Shown here one piece after another: positions 27,060 to 35,713 of a stretch of 64,000 bases of DNA. The first letter of the stretch is position 1. Every line of letters starts with the position of its first letter. This DNA comes from Actinacidiphila epipremni (GTDB lineage Bacteria > Actinomycetota > Actinomycetes > Streptomycetales > Streptomycetaceae), in assembly GCF_012034175.1 (NCBI RefSeq), contig NZ_JAATEJ010000008.1, positions 186,001-250,000 on the forward strand, given 5' to 3'. A program made the translations under genes and the position numbers. The notes beneath the pieces were generated by a model, which saw only the letters and a program-made list of their open reading frames with translations, did not search any database and was not told where the DNA came from.

Positions 27060-27809
27060 ATGGCCTCGTCTTCCTTCCCCTTCGACCGCCGCACCCTGCT
27101 GCGCGGCACCCTGGCCGCCGGCGCGGGTGCCGTGCTCGGGCCGGTCCTGCTGACCGGCGCGGCCTCCGCCTACTCCTGGTCGCGCACCCTCCAGCAGGGC
27201 ATGACCGGCGCGGACGTCACCGAGCTGCAGATCCGGGTCGCCGGCTGGGCGACGGCGAGCCCCGCCCACACCCGGGTCGCCATCGACGGCGACTTCGGCC
27301 CCGGCACCGCCACCGCGGTCCGGCTCTTCCAGTCCGCCTACGGCCTCGCGTCGGACGCGATCGTCGGCCCGGCCACCCAGGCGCAGCTCAACGCGCTCCA
27401 GCAGTCCGACGGCTCGACGGTCCATTTCAACTTCAGCGAGTTCACCGACCGGGTCAGCGGCACCTTCGCCGGCGGCAAGGTCAGCGCCGCCGCGGCCAAG
27501 GAGAACGCCCGCCGGCTGATGTACAAGCTCGAAGCCCTGCGCAAGAAGCTCGGCAACGTGCCCATCACCGTCAACTCCGGCTTCCGCAGTATCGCGCACA
27601 ACGCCTCGGTCGGCGGCGCGAGCGACAGCATGCACCTGTACGGCACGGCCGCCGACCTCGGCGTCGCGGGCGTGGCCAACAAGACCGTCTACAAGAAGGC
27701 CGAGACCTGCGGCTTCTCCGGCCTGGAGACGTACACCGAGGACCACCAGCACGTCGACAGCCGCGCCGACCTCGGCCGCGCCTGGTGGTGGGAGAACGGC
27801 ACCATCTGA
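27060..27809 (+). CDS. Tat-exported peptidoglycan-binding D-Ala-D-Ala carboxypeptidase-like protein (M15)
   Basis: A 249-residue protein starting at ATG 27060. DRRTLLRGTLAAGAG is a twin-arginine signal, with a probable cleavage after ASA near residue 37. Residues 42-115 form a peptidoglycan-binding repeat domain (MTGADVTELQIRV, IDGDFGPGTATAVRLFQ). Residues 125-249 are an M15-type peptidase domain, with zinc ligands expected in SMHLYGTAAD (His, Asp) and HQHVD (His). It should act outside the membrane on cell-wall stem peptides, in growth, sporulation or wall turnover. It stands alone, flanked by intergenic regions of about 200-245 bp. Confidence 0.88.
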   Translation: MASSSFPFDRRTLLRGTLAAGAGAVLGPVLLTGAASAYSWSRTLQQGMTGADVTELQIRVAGWATASPAHTRVAIDGDFGPGTATAVRLFQSAYGLASDAIVGPATQAQLNALQQSDGSTVHFNFSEFTDRVSGTFAGGKVSAAAAKENARRLMYKLEALRKKLGNVPITVNSGFRSIAHNASVGGASDSMHLYGTAADLGVAGVANKTVYKKAETCGFSGLETYTEDHQHVDSRADLGRAWWWENGTI

Positions 27810-28012
27810 ACCACCTGACGGTACGTATCCCGGCGCCGGCCGTCTCCCGCCGGCGAAGGGGTACGGAAAGCCCGCGCACGAACCCGGGGGGTTTTCCCGA
27901 TGGCCGGGGCGGGCGCGTGGTCGATAGCGTCGACGAGCCGGCCCACCAGGCCCGCGAACAGCGCTTTCCTCGCGCGACCGCCACGACCTTGCCTCACGGG
28001 GAGACACACCTC

Positions 28013-28759
28013 ATGCGCCAGCCGCGCCGCACCTTCGGGACCCTCACGGCCACCACCGTCGCCCTCGGCGGCCTCGGGCTCACCCTGGTCTCGTGCAACG
28101 CCGTCAAGGGCCGGACCGCCGAGGACGACAGCGCCCTGACCGGGACGATCACCTCCGTACGGCTGGACAACGGCTCCGGCGCCGTCTCGGTCACCGGCGT
28201 CCCGGACGGCACCGCCCTGTCCATGCACCGGAAATACGACTACCGCGGCCACAAGCCGGCGAAGACCGCACCCCGGGTCGAGGACGGCGTGCTGGTGCTC
28301 GGCGGCTGCGGCGCCAAGTGCTCGGTCGACTACACCGTGCGCGTCCCGGCCGGCATCCCGGTCACCGGCAGGTCCAGCAACGGCGCCGTCCACCTCTCCC
28401 ACGTCGGCGCCGTCACGGTGACGAGCGGCAACGGCCGGGTCGACATGGACGGGGTGACCGGCGCCGTCCACGTCGGCACCGGCAACGGCACCGTCACCGC
28501 CAAGGGCCTCACCGGCGGCGCCGGCGTCCAGGTCACGACGTCCAACGGCCGGGTCGACCTCGCCCTCGGCGCCCCCGCCGACGTCCAGGTCACCACGTCC
28601 AACGGCGCCGCCACCCTCACCGTCCCGCACGGCTCCTACCGTGTGTCCGCCACGACCCGCAACGGCCATAAGGACGTCACCGTGCCCGACGACCCGGCCG
28701 GCCGCAACCGGCTCGACGTGCGGACGGCCAACGGCGCCCTCACCGTGCGGCAGGGCTGA
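28013..28759 (+). CDS. Lipoprotein with DUF4097-type beta-helix repeats
   Basis: A 248-residue protein. The first 28 residues form a lipoprotein signal ending in LTLVSC, so it should be anchored outside the membrane. The rest is a run of short beta strands with recurring SNG/GNG/TSNG turns (SSNGAV, SGNGRV, GTGNGTV, TTSNGRV, TTSNGAA, TANGAL), typical of the DUF4097 'adhesin-like' right-handed beta-helix. Two cysteines (GGCGAKC) may form a disulfide. GGGGAG is the ribosome site. Function is unknown in general for this family; such genes often lie near envelope-stress loci, and the sigma-factor locus here begins about 230 bp downstream. Confidence 0.8.
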   Translation: MRQPRRTFGTLTATTVALGGLGLTLVSCNAVKGRTAEDDSALTGTITSVRLDNGSGAVSVTGVPDGTALSMHRKYDYRGHKPAKTAPRVEDGVLVLGGCGAKCSVDYTVRVPAGIPVTGRSSNGAVHLSHVGAVTVTSGNGRVDMDGVTGAVHVGTGNGTVTAKGLTGGAGVQVTTSNGRVDLALGAPADVQVTTSNGAATLTVPHGSYRVSATTRNGHKDVTVPDDPAGRNRLDVRTANGALTVRQG

Positions 28760-28988
28760 CCGCCGGGCGGCCGGCGGCCCGCGGACCGGCGGCGAAACAG
28801 GCCCCGCGCCCCCGGACCGGCACCCCGGGCGCGGTCGGCCGGCCTGCGTGCGCGGAATCCGGGCATGCGGACGGGTGGAGGTTGATATACATGGGTCCGT
28901 TGCTTCCGGTTCTGCTCACCCCGGTGGTCGCCCGCCCGCCCGGGAGCGGGCCCGCGCCTCGGGCGGCGGCAACGGGAAGGGGAGAGCG

Positions 28989-29459
28989 ATGTGGGGACAG
29001 CGGAAGCTGACCGCGCCGGTGGGAAGCGCCGGCTCCGGGCCTGCTTCTTCCGGCCGGGTGCGCGAGGTCTACGCCGGTGAGCCGGGCGCCATCGGTGCCG
29101 CGCGCCGGCTGGCCGCCGCCTTCCTCGACGACGTGCGGACCGCGGGCACCGCGGTCGGCCCGCAGTGCGTGGCCGACGTGCAGCTGGTCGTCAGCGAGCT
29201 GGTCACCAACGCCGTCAAGCACGCCGGCGGGCCCTGCGGCGTCGAACTGCGCCTGCTCGACCGGGACACCGTGCTGGAGATCGCCGTCTGGGACGGGTCC
29301 GCGCACGGCGCCACCGTCATGGAGCCCGACCCGGAGCGCGTCGGACGGCACGGCATGGAGATCGTGACGGCGCTGTGCGGCGGCTTCGAGGTCACCCGAG
29401 TCCCCGAGGGCAAGCGCATCACGGTCCGGATGGACCTGCGCCCGGCGCCGGTGGCCTGA
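28989..29459 (+). CDS. Anti-sigma-type ATP-binding protein (RsbW-like HATPase)
   Basis: A 156-residue protein with a GHKL ATPase domain: VSELVTNAVKHAGG (N-box), VWDGSAHG (degenerate G1 box) and GRHGMEIVTAL. GGGGAGAG precedes ATG 28989. Single-domain HATPase proteins of this kind act as serine kinases and anti-sigma factors in partner-switching systems, or as related regulators. Its placement next to a SigB/SigF-family sigma gene and a STAS antagonist makes it a candidate anti-sigma factor for the sigma factor at 29617. The degenerate G1 box leaves it open whether it is an active kinase. It shares a terminator region with the convergent sigma gene. Confidence 0.8.
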   Translation: MWGQRKLTAPVGSAGSGPASSGRVREVYAGEPGAIGAARRLAAAFLDDVRTAGTAVGPQCVADVQLVVSELVTNAVKHAGGPCGVELRLLDRDTVLEIAVWDGSAHGATVMEPDPERVGRHGMEIVTALCGGFEVTRVPEGKRITVRMDLRPAPVA

Positions 29460-29558
29460 GCCGCCCGCAACACCCGCCCCCCCCGCGCCATGTGCGCACC
29501 TCCTGCGTCACGAGCCGACGGAGCAGGCACACGGAGCAGGCACGCAGAGGCAGCAGAA

Positions 29559-29588
29559 ATCCCCTGGCACCGCCCGGTGCCAGGGGAT
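29559..29588. terminator. Bidirectional terminator between the HATPase and sigma-factor genes
   Basis: A perfect 13-bp inverted repeat (ATCCCCTGGCACC, loop GCCC) with arms 29559-29571 and 29576-29588 lies between the convergent genes ending at 29459 and 29617, preceded by AAA on the plus strand. Confidence 0.82.
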
Positions 29589-29616
29589 CGTCGTACGCCG
29601 CCGTAAGGGCCGGGCC

Positions 29617-30492
29617 TCAGCGCTCGGTCAGCATTCCCGCCCGCAGCTTGGCCAGCAGCCGGGAGATGAGCCGCGAGACATGCATCTGCGAGCAGCCCAG
29701 CTCCGCGCCGATCTCGGCCTGCGTCATCTCCTCGCCGAACCGCATCTGCAGGATGCGGCGTTCGCGCTCGGTGAGCTTGTGCAGCATCGGCGCGAGCGCC
29801 TGGAAGTCCTCGACGAGCTCCATCGCCGGGTCGCACTCGCCCAGCGTCTCGGCGTACGTACGGCCCTCGTCGTCCTGGCCGTCACCCGCGGGCATGTCCA
29901 GCGAGCCGGCCGTGTAGCCGTTGGACGCCACCAGGCCCTCGATGACCTCCTCCTCGGAGATCTCCAGATACGCGGCCAGTTCCGCCACCGTCGGCGGCGC
30001 GTCGAGGACCCCGGTGAGGTGGTCGCGCGCCTTGGCCAGCTCCACCCGCAGCTCCTGGAGCCGGCGCGGCACATGCACCGCCCACGAGGTGTCACGGAAG
30101 AACCGCTTCATCTCGCCCACGATGTACGGCACCGCGAAGGTGGTGAACTCCACCTCGCGGCTGAGCTCGAACCGGTCGATCGCCTTGATCAGCCCGATGG
30201 TGCCGACCTGGAGGATGTCCTCCATCTCCTCCGGGCCGCGGCCCCGGAAGCGCCGGGCCGCGAACTGCACCAGCGACATGTTCATCTCGATGAGCGTGCC
30301 GCGCACGTACGAGAACTCGGCCGTGCCCTCCTCAAGTGACTGCAGCCGGGCGAAGAACAGCCGCGACAGCTCCCGAGCGTCGCGGGGGGAGACCTTCGCG
30401 GGCTCCGCCACAGCCGGGAGGTCGTCCAGTGAGGAACGGGTGTGGCCGGTCGGTATCGACGGCAGAGCCGTCGCTGCGGATTGCGCGGACAT
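29617..30492 (-). CDS. SigB/SigF-family RNA polymerase sigma factor
   Basis: A 291-residue group-3 sigma factor of the SigB/SigF/SigG type. Region 2 includes YVRGTLIEMNMSLVQFAARRF and MEDILQVGTIGLIKAIDRFE; region 3 begins TFAVPYIVGEMKRFFRD; region 4 ends with LTERERRILQMRF and a helix-turn-helix QAEIGAELGCSQMHVSRLI. Many Streptomyces carry several paralogues controlling osmotic, oxidative or developmental stress. The stressosome operon to the right and the HATPase and STAS genes on either side indicate partner-switch control. GAGGTGA lies nine bases before ATG 30492. A promoter resembling the family's own consensus sits about 45 bp upstream. Confidence 0.92.
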   Translation of the reverse strand: MSAQSAATALPSIPTGHTRSSLDDLPAVAEPAKVSPRDARELSRLFFARLQSLEEGTAEFSYVRGTLIEMNMSLVQFAARRFRGRGPEEMEDILQVGTIGLIKAIDRFELSREVEFTTFAVPYIVGEMKRFFRDTSWAVHVPRRLQELRVELAKARDHLTGVLDAPPTVAELAAYLEISEEEVIEGLVASNGYTAGSLDMPAGDGQDDEGRTYAETLGECDPAMELVEDFQALAPMLHKLTERERRILQMRFGEEMTQAEIGAELGCSQMHVSRLISRLLAKLRAGMLTER

Positions 30493-30534
30493 CGTCTCTC
30501 TTCACCTCGCATCGCCGAGTGGGACATTCTGGCC

Positions 30535-30559
30535 CTACCCGGCTTCGGAGGGCTTACAC
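30535..30559 (-). promoter_or_regulatory. Candidate SigB-type promoter of the sigma-factor gene
   Basis: Read on the minus strand, GTGT, a 15-base spacer and GGGTAG match the actinomycete SigB-type pattern GNNT-N14-16-GGGTAY except for the last base. The distance to the start codon implies a leader of about 35 bases. It would make the sigma factor autoregulatory. Confidence 0.4.
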
Positions 30560-30651
30560 AACTTCGCCGGGGAGTCCGTCGCCGCACACCGGCCCGCCCC
30601 GTGCGTACCATGGCGCCCCTGGGACCCGCCCGGTGTGCGAAGGAGGAACCC

Positions 30652-31023
30652 GTGAGCGACCCCCGTCCCCAGCCCCACCACGACCCCGTCCTGACGGTGA
30701 CCGCCGGGCCGCACGCCGCGGGCCCGGCGCTGATCACCGTCACCGGCGAACTGGACTTCTCCACCGCCGCGGACCTGCGCGACACCCTCGACGACACCCC
30801 CATGACCGCCGCCGGGCTGGTGATCGACCTCACCGGCCTGCGCTACTGCGACTCCACCGGGTTGACCGTCCTGGTCACCGCCTTCCAGCAGGCCAAGCGG
30901 GCCGGTGCGCCACTCGCCCTGGCCGGCCTGAACGCCACCCTCAACCGGGTCTTCGACATCGCGGGACTGCATGCGATCTTCCCGTCCTACCCGACGGTAG
31001 ACCAGGCGGTGCTCGCGATCTGA
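30652..31023 (+). CDS. STAS-domain anti-sigma factor antagonist
   Basis: A 123-residue protein with a GTG start and a strong AGGAGG site. It is a single STAS domain: ITVTGELDFSTAADLRD, then DLTGLRYCDSTGLTVLVTAF, where the serine of the DSTG motif is the phosphorylation switch in SpoIIAA/RsbV proteins. It would bind and sequester an RsbW-type kinase (for example the one at 28989), freeing the sigma factor encoded divergently 160 bp away. It is followed by a 56-bp gap and the stressosome operon on the same strand. Confidence 0.9.
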   Translation: MSDPRPQPHHDPVLTVTAGPHAAGPALITVTGELDFSTAADLRDTLDDTPMTAAGLVIDLTGLRYCDSTGLTVLVTAFQQAKRAGAPLALAGLNATLNRVFDIAGLHAIFPSYPTVDQAVLAI

Positions 31024-31079
31024 CCGCGCCGGGCCATGCCGTAGTCTCGCTCCGAACGATTGAACGAGAGGGGCGCGCC

Positions 31080-31925
31080 ATGGCGCACGACGAGTCGGAC
31101 AAGTTGGTGGGCCTGCTCACCGACGGCCAGGACGACTTCACGGCCACGTGGATACGTATCGTGACGTCCACGCTCGCCGGCCGGCTCACCGCCGCCGAGA
31201 TCCAGCAGGACCTCACCGAGATGTACCAGGCGCTGCTCACCGCCCTGCGCGACGGCGGACTGCACACCAGGGGCGAGGCGTACGGCGAGGTCCGCAGCCT
31301 GCTGACCGAGCTGTCCCGCAACCGGGCCCGGCAGGGCTTCACCCCGACCGAGACCGCGGTGAGCCTGTTCTCCCTCAAGGAGGTGCTGGAGCCCGCGCTC
31401 AGCAGCCCCGAGGACGTCAGCGCCTACCTCCAGTTCTCCCGGGTGCTGGACGACCTCGGTCTCTACACCGTCGAGGTGCATGCCAAGACCCGCGAGGAGA
31501 TCATCTCCGCGCAGGCCGAGCAGCTGCTCGAACTGTCCACGCCCGTGGTGAAGTTGTGGGACGGCATCGTCGGTGTCCCGCTGGTCGGCACGCTGGACTC
31601 GGCCCGCACCCAGGTCGTGATGGAAAAGCTGCTCCAGTCGCTGCTCGACCAGAACGCCACCCACGCCATCGTCGACATCACCGGTGTCCCGTCCGTCGAC
31701 ACGCAGGTCGCCCAGCACCTGCTCAAGACCGTGGTGGCCGCCCGGATGATGGGCGCGGAGTGCACCATCTCCGGTATCCGCCCGCAGATCGCGCAGACCA
31801 TCGTGGCGCTGGGCATCGAGTTCGGCGACATCACCACCAAGGCGACCCTCGCCGACGCCCTGCGCCATGCGCTGCGGCGCATCGAGCAGAACAGGGAGAC
31901 GGCGCAGATCGGCGGCCTGCTGTGA
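31080..31925 (+). CDS. rsbR: RsbR-type stressosome scaffold protein
   Basis: A 281-residue protein with a non-haem-globin-like helical N-terminal domain (residues 1-140) and a C-terminal STAS domain (about 155-275). The STAS part reads IVDITGVPSVDTQVAQHLLKT and ISGIRPQIAQTIVALGI; Thr208 (VDT) and Thr240 (AQT) sit where RsbT phosphorylates RsbR proteins. RsbR and RsbS build the large stressosome particle that holds RsbT until stress. ATG 31080 follows a GAGAGGGG ribosome site. The last codons overlap the rsbS start (GTGA), first of a series of such overlaps. Confidence 0.9.
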   Translation: MAHDESDKLVGLLTDGQDDFTATWIRIVTSTLAGRLTAAEIQQDLTEMYQALLTALRDGGLHTRGEAYGEVRSLLTELSRNRARQGFTPTETAVSLFSLKEVLEPALSSPEDVSAYLQFSRVLDDLGLYTVEVHAKTREEIISAQAEQLLELSTPVVKLWDGIVGVPLVGTLDSARTQVVMEKLLQSLLDQNATHAIVDITGVPSVDTQVAQHLLKTVVAARMMGAECTISGIRPQIAQTIVALGIEFGDITTKATLADALRHALRRIEQNRETAQIGGLL

Positions 31926-32299
31926 CCGACCGGGTGCCGATACTCAAGATCGGCGACATCCTGCTGGTCTCCATCCAGGTCGACCTGGAGGACCAGATGG
32001 TCCTCGACCTCCAGGACGACCTGTCCCGGCGGATCGTGGAGACCGAGGCGCGCGGTGTCGTCATCGACATCTCCGCGCTGGAGATCGTCGACTCCTTCGT
32101 CGGCCGGATGCTCGCCACCATCGCCGCGATCTCCCGGGTGCTCGGCGCCGAGACCGTCGTCGTCGGCATGCGCCCGGCCGTCGCCATGACGCTGGTCGAA
32201 CTGGGCCTGTCGCTCGGCGGGGTGCGGACCGCGCTCAACCTGGAGCAGGGGATCGGCGCGCTGCGCCGGGCCCGGAACCAGGGCCCGGTAAGCCGGTGA
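31922..32299 (+). CDS. rsbS: RsbS-type stressosome STAS protein
   Basis: A 125-residue protein consisting of a single STAS domain. ISALEIVDSFVGRML carries Ser58, the site RsbT phosphorylates in RsbS homologues, and VVVGMRPAVAMTLVELGL matches the second conserved loop. GTG 31922 overlaps rsbR by 4 bp and its own stop overlaps rsbT by 4 bp, so the three proteins should be made in fixed ratios. Gene order rsbR-rsbS-rsbT is the canonical one. Confidence 0.92.
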   Translation: MTDRVPILKIGDILLVSIQVDLEDQMVLDLQDDLSRRIVETEARGVVIDISALEIVDSFVGRMLATIAAISRVLGAETVVVGMRPAVAMTLVELGLSLGGVRTALNLEQGIGALRRARNQGPVSR

Positions 32300-32724
32300 T
32301 ACCCGGCGTGGAGCCGGCCGAGGAGACCGCGGCCGAGGAGTCGCACATCGTCGCCAACGCCGATGTGGTCAAGGCCCGGCAGACGGTACGGGCGTATGCG
32401 CAGCGCGCCCGGCTGTCACTGGTGGACCAGACGAAGCTGGTCACGGCGGCGAGCGAACTGGCGCGCAACACCCTCACGTACGGCGGCGGCGGGACGATGC
32501 GGGTGAGCGTCGTGACGCGGGGCACCAGGACCGGCGTGAAGGTGGCCTTCCACGACGAGGGGCCCGGCATCCCGGACCTCGACCTCGCGCTGACCGACGG
32601 CTGGTCCTCCGGCAAGGGCATGGGGCTGGGGCTGAGCGGCGCCCGCCGGCTCGCCGACGAGTTCGACCTGGTGTCGCAGGCCGGCAAGGGCACGCATGTC
32701 GTGGTCGTGAAGTGGGCGCGATGA
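32296..32724 (+). CDS. rsbT: RsbT-type switch kinase
   Basis: A 142-residue GHKL-fold serine/threonine kinase with a GTG start. AASELARNTLTYGGGG is the N-box, FHDEGPGIPDLD the G1 box and GKGMGLGLSGARRLADEF the G2 lid. In stressosome systems RsbT phosphorylates RsbS and RsbR, is released, and activates an RsbU-type phosphatase by binding its N-terminal domain. Here the likely downstream phosphatases are in the same operon at 32721 and 35710. It overlaps the next gene by ATGA. Confidence 0.92.
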   Translation: MIPGVEPAEETAAEESHIVANADVVKARQTVRAYAQRARLSLVDQTKLVTAASELARNTLTYGGGGTMRVSVVTRGTRTGVKVAFHDEGPGIPDLDLALTDGWSSGKGMGLGLSGARRLADEFDLVSQAGKGTHVVVVKWAR

Positions 32725-33887
32725 GCCCTGTCGATCCTGCCGACCCCGGAGGCCGCGCCGCCGCCGGCCGCGGCACCCCCGCAGACCCCGCCGGGCCCGC
32801 CGGCCGTGACAGCACCGCAGACCGTGCCGACCCCGCCGGCCGCGTGCTCGGGTGGGCCGAGGCCGGCGAGGTGCTGTGGCTGCGCTCCGACCAGGGCCTG
32901 GCCTCCGCCGGGCGGCGCGAGGCCGCCGTGCTCGCCCGCAAGGCCGGCCTCGGCGACCAGCGCGCCGCCGACCTCGCGCTCGCCGTCACCGAGGCCGCCA
33001 CCAACATCCAGCGGCACGCGGTCGACGGCGCCCTGGCGCTGCGGGTGACCGCCCTCGCCGGCCGGGCCGCCGTCGAGGTGCTGGCCCTCGACAGCGGACC
33101 CGGCATCGCCGACGTCGCCGCCGCCCTGCGCGACGGCACCTCGACCACCGGCACCCTCGGCGTGGGCCTGGGCACCATCAGCCGGCTCGCCGACGACTTC
33201 GCCCTCCACACCCTGCCCGGCCGCGGCACCTGCGTCCACGCCCGCTTCGACGCCCCCGCCCCGCCCGGCGGCCCGGCCGCCGCCCCGCCCGGCGTGCGGG
33301 TCAGCGGCCTGACCCGGCCGATCAGCGGCGAGACGCAGTGCGGCGACACCTGGGCGGTGCGCGAGCACCCGGTCGCCGGCGGCCCGCCGCACCTGCTGGT
33401 CATGATGTGCGACGGCCTCGGCCACGGCCCGCTCGCCGCCCGGGCCGGCGACGAGGCGCGTACCGCCTTCCGTACCAGCCGCGCCGCCGAACCCGCCGCG
33501 ATCCTCGCCGACATCCACACCGGGCTGAAGGGCACCCGCGGCGCCGCCGTCGCCGTCGCCCGCGTCGACCCGCGCGAGCGGCGGGTGGCGCTGTCCGGCG
33601 TCGGCAACATCACCGCCCTCGTCCTCGGCGCAGACAGCCGGCAGACCCTGATGTCCGTCCCCGGCATCGTCGGGTCCAGCCTCGGCCGCCCCCGGACCTT
33701 CAGCGCCGGCCTGCCGCCCGGCAGCGCCCTTGTGCTGCACTCCGACGGCCTCAACAGCCGCTGGCAGCCGGGGCAGTTCCCGGGCCTGATCGCGCAGGCG
33801 CCGCCGCTGATCGCCGCGCAGCTGCTGTGGCAGGCCGGCACCCGGCGCGACGACGCCGGTGTCGTCGTGGTCAAGGTGCCGTCGTGA
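32721..33887 (+). CDS. Fusion of RsbT-like ATPase domain and RsbX/SpoIIE-type PP2C phosphatase
   Basis: A 388-residue protein. After a low-complexity leader rich in DPAG repeats (residues 1-45), residues 50-185 form a GHKL ATPase domain (VTEAATNIQRHA N-box, ALDSGPGIAD G1, GTLGVGLGTISRLAD G2). Residues 200-388 are a PP2C-like phosphatase with MMCDGLGHGPLAA and GVGNITALVL. The combined kinase-like and phosphatase architecture is common in actinobacterial and proteobacterial stressosome operons. The phosphatase half corresponds to RsbX, which resets the stressosome by dephosphorylating RsbS/RsbR. ATG 32721 overlaps rsbT and the end overlaps the next gene by GTGA. Confidence 0.87.
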   Translation: MSPVDPADPGGRAAAGRGTPADPAGPAGRDSTADRADPAGRVLGWAEAGEVLWLRSDQGLASAGRREAAVLARKAGLGDQRAADLALAVTEAATNIQRHAVDGALALRVTALAGRAAVEVLALDSGPGIADVAAALRDGTSTTGTLGVGLGTISRLADDFALHTLPGRGTCVHARFDAPAPPGGPAAAPPGVRVSGLTRPISGETQCGDTWAVREHPVAGGPPHLLVMMCDGLGHGPLAARAGDEARTAFRTSRAAEPAAILADIHTGLKGTRGAAVAVARVDPRERRVALSGVGNITALVLGADSRQTLMSVPGIVGSSLGRPRTFSAGLPPGSALVLHSDGLNSRWQPGQFPGLIAQAPPLIAAQLLWQAGTRRDDAGVVVVKVPS

Positions 33888-35713
33888 CCGCACACCCCAC
33901 CGCACCCGCGCCCGGCGGTCCCGCCGCGCCGGACGACGACCCGCTGTGCCTGTTCTCGCTGGCCGTCACCGACGAGCGCGCGCTCATCGCGATGCGCCGC
34001 GACGTCCAGGAGGCGTGCCGCCGGCTCGGCATGTCGGAGGCCGACACCGTACGGCTGGCCACCGTCGTCGGCGAGGTCGGCCGCGGCCTGCTCGGCGCCC
34101 GCGCGCTCACCGGCCGCCTGGTGCTGGAGGAGGCCGAACGCCCGCGGCTCATCGCGGAGTTCGGCTGGTCGGGAGCGGTGCGCCCGGCGCCCGACGCGTT
34201 GCAGGCGGCCGGCCGGCTGCTGCACACCAGCCGCTGGGACGCCACCCCGTTTCCGCGCCTGGTTCTCGGGCAGCCGCTTCCCGTGACACCGCGGCCCCTC
34301 GCCGAGCGGGCCGCCGACGTACGAGAGGAGCTGAGGGGACTGGCCGGCGTGAGCATGGGCGAGGAGCTGCGCAGCCAGAACCGCGACCTCCTCGCCGCCC
34401 TCCAGCAGGCCCGCGCCCACCAGGAGGAGCTCCAGCGGCTCAACCAGGAGCTGGAGGAGACCAACCAGGGCGTCATGGCCCTGTACGCCGAGCTGTCCAG
34501 CGAGCTGGAGGCCACCAACAGCGGAGTCGTCGCCCTCTACGCGGAGCTGGAGGAGAAGACCCGCGAGCTGAGCCTGCTCAACGAGGCCAAGACCCGCTTC
34601 TGGGCCAACGTCAGCCATGAGCTGCGCTCCCCGGTCAACGGCGTCATCGGCCTGACCCGGCTGCTGCTCGACCCCGGCGCCGACCCGCTCACCGCGGAAC
34701 AGGCCCAGCAGGTCCATATGATCGCCGGCGCGAGCAGTACCATGCTCGCCCTGGTCGAGGAACTGCTCGACGTCGCCAAGGCGGAGTCCGGGCGGCTGGA
34801 GCCGGAACTGGTCCCGGTCGACCTGCGCATGGTGCTGCACCAGCTGCACGGCACCCTCAGCGGCACCGCCCGCCCCGGCGTCCCGCTGGTCGTCCCCGAC
34901 GTGCTGCCCGACAGCCCGGCAGGGCCCCTGGTCACCGACGAGGTCATGCTCACCCGGGTGCTGCGCAACGTGCTGTCCAACAGCCTGAAGTTCACCGAGC
35001 ACGGGCGGGTCGAGCTGACCGTGGACTTCACCGAGCGCGCCGGGCACCCCTGGTGCGTGCTGACCGTCACCGACACCGGCGTCGGCATCCCGGTCGAGGA
35101 ACAGGCCCGGGTCTTCGAGGAGTTCTACCAGGTCCGCGGCCCGCACCAGCGGGCCCGCTCCGGCACCGGCCTCGGCCTGCCCTACGCGCGCCGGCTCACC
35201 GAGCTGCTCGGCGGGCGCATGATGCTGGACAGCGCCCCCGGCGCCGGCACCACCGTGACCGTCGAGATCCCCTCCGGGACCGCACCGCGCCCCGGCGACC
35301 CCGCCGGCGGCGGCCCGCGCCTGGAGCGGGTCGTCCTCGTCGACGACGACCCCGTCTTCCGCACCACCGTACGGCCCGCCCTCGCGCAGCTCGCCCGCGA
35401 GGTCACCGAGGTCGGCGTCAGCGCGCAGGCCATCGCCGTGATCCGCCGCGAGCGCCCGGACGCGGTCCTGCTCGACCTCACCATGCCGCCGCCCGACGGC
35501 TACCAGCTGCTCGCCCGGATGGCCGAGGACCGCGAGCTGGACCGGGTCCCGGTGGTCGTGCTGACCGCCAACGACCCGTCGGGCGTGGACTCCTCCCGGC
35601 TCGTGCACGCGCTGGCCGTCCTCGGCAAGACGCATCTGACGACCGCCCGGCTGGCCGACGTGCTCTCCCCGGTGCTGCCCCGGCCGCGCGACCCCGGGAC
35701 GGCGCGGCCGTGA
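33884..35713 (+). CDS. Hybrid histidine kinase with coiled coil and C-terminal receiver domain
   Basis: A 609-residue soluble protein with a GTG start. The N-terminal 150 residues resemble a degenerate HATPase/RsbT-like domain. A coiled coil follows (about 165-235, LRSQNRDLLAALQQARAHQEE region), then a kinase core with phosphoacceptor His in FWANVSHELRSPVNG, N-box RVLRNVLSNSLKFTE, and TDTGVGIP and GTGLGLPYARR. The last 125 residues are a receiver domain (VVLVDDDPVF, phosphoacceptor Asp in AVLLDLTMPPPDG). No transmembrane segment is seen, so input is cytosolic, plausibly from the stressosome. It overlaps both neighbours by 4 bp and may pass phosphate to the receiver of the next protein. Confidence 0.88.
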   Translation: MTAHPTAPAPGGPAAPDDDPLCLFSLAVTDERALIAMRRDVQEACRRLGMSEADTVRLATVVGEVGRGLLGARALTGRLVLEEAERPRLIAEFGWSGAVRPAPDALQAAGRLLHTSRWDATPFPRLVLGQPLPVTPRPLAERAADVREELRGLAGVSMGEELRSQNRDLLAALQQARAHQEELQRLNQELEETNQGVMALYAELSSELEATNSGVVALYAELEEKTRELSLLNEAKTRFWANVSHELRSPVNGVIGLTRLLLDPGADPLTAEQAQQVHMIAGASSTMLALVEELLDVAKAESGRLEPELVPVDLRMVLHQLHGTLSGTARPGVPLVVPDVLPDSPAGPLVTDEVMLTRVLRNVLSNSLKFTEHGRVELTVDFTERAGHPWCVLTVTDTGVGIPVEEQARVFEEFYQVRGPHQRARSGTGLGLPYARRLTELLGGRMMLDSAPGAGTTVTVEIPSGTAPRPGDPAGGGPRLERVVLVDDDPVFRTTVRPALAQLAREVTEVGVSAQAIAVIRRERPDAVLLDLTMPPPDGYQLLARMAEDRELDRVPVVVLTANDPSGVDSSRLVHALAVLGKTHLTTARLADVLSPVLPRPRDPGTARP

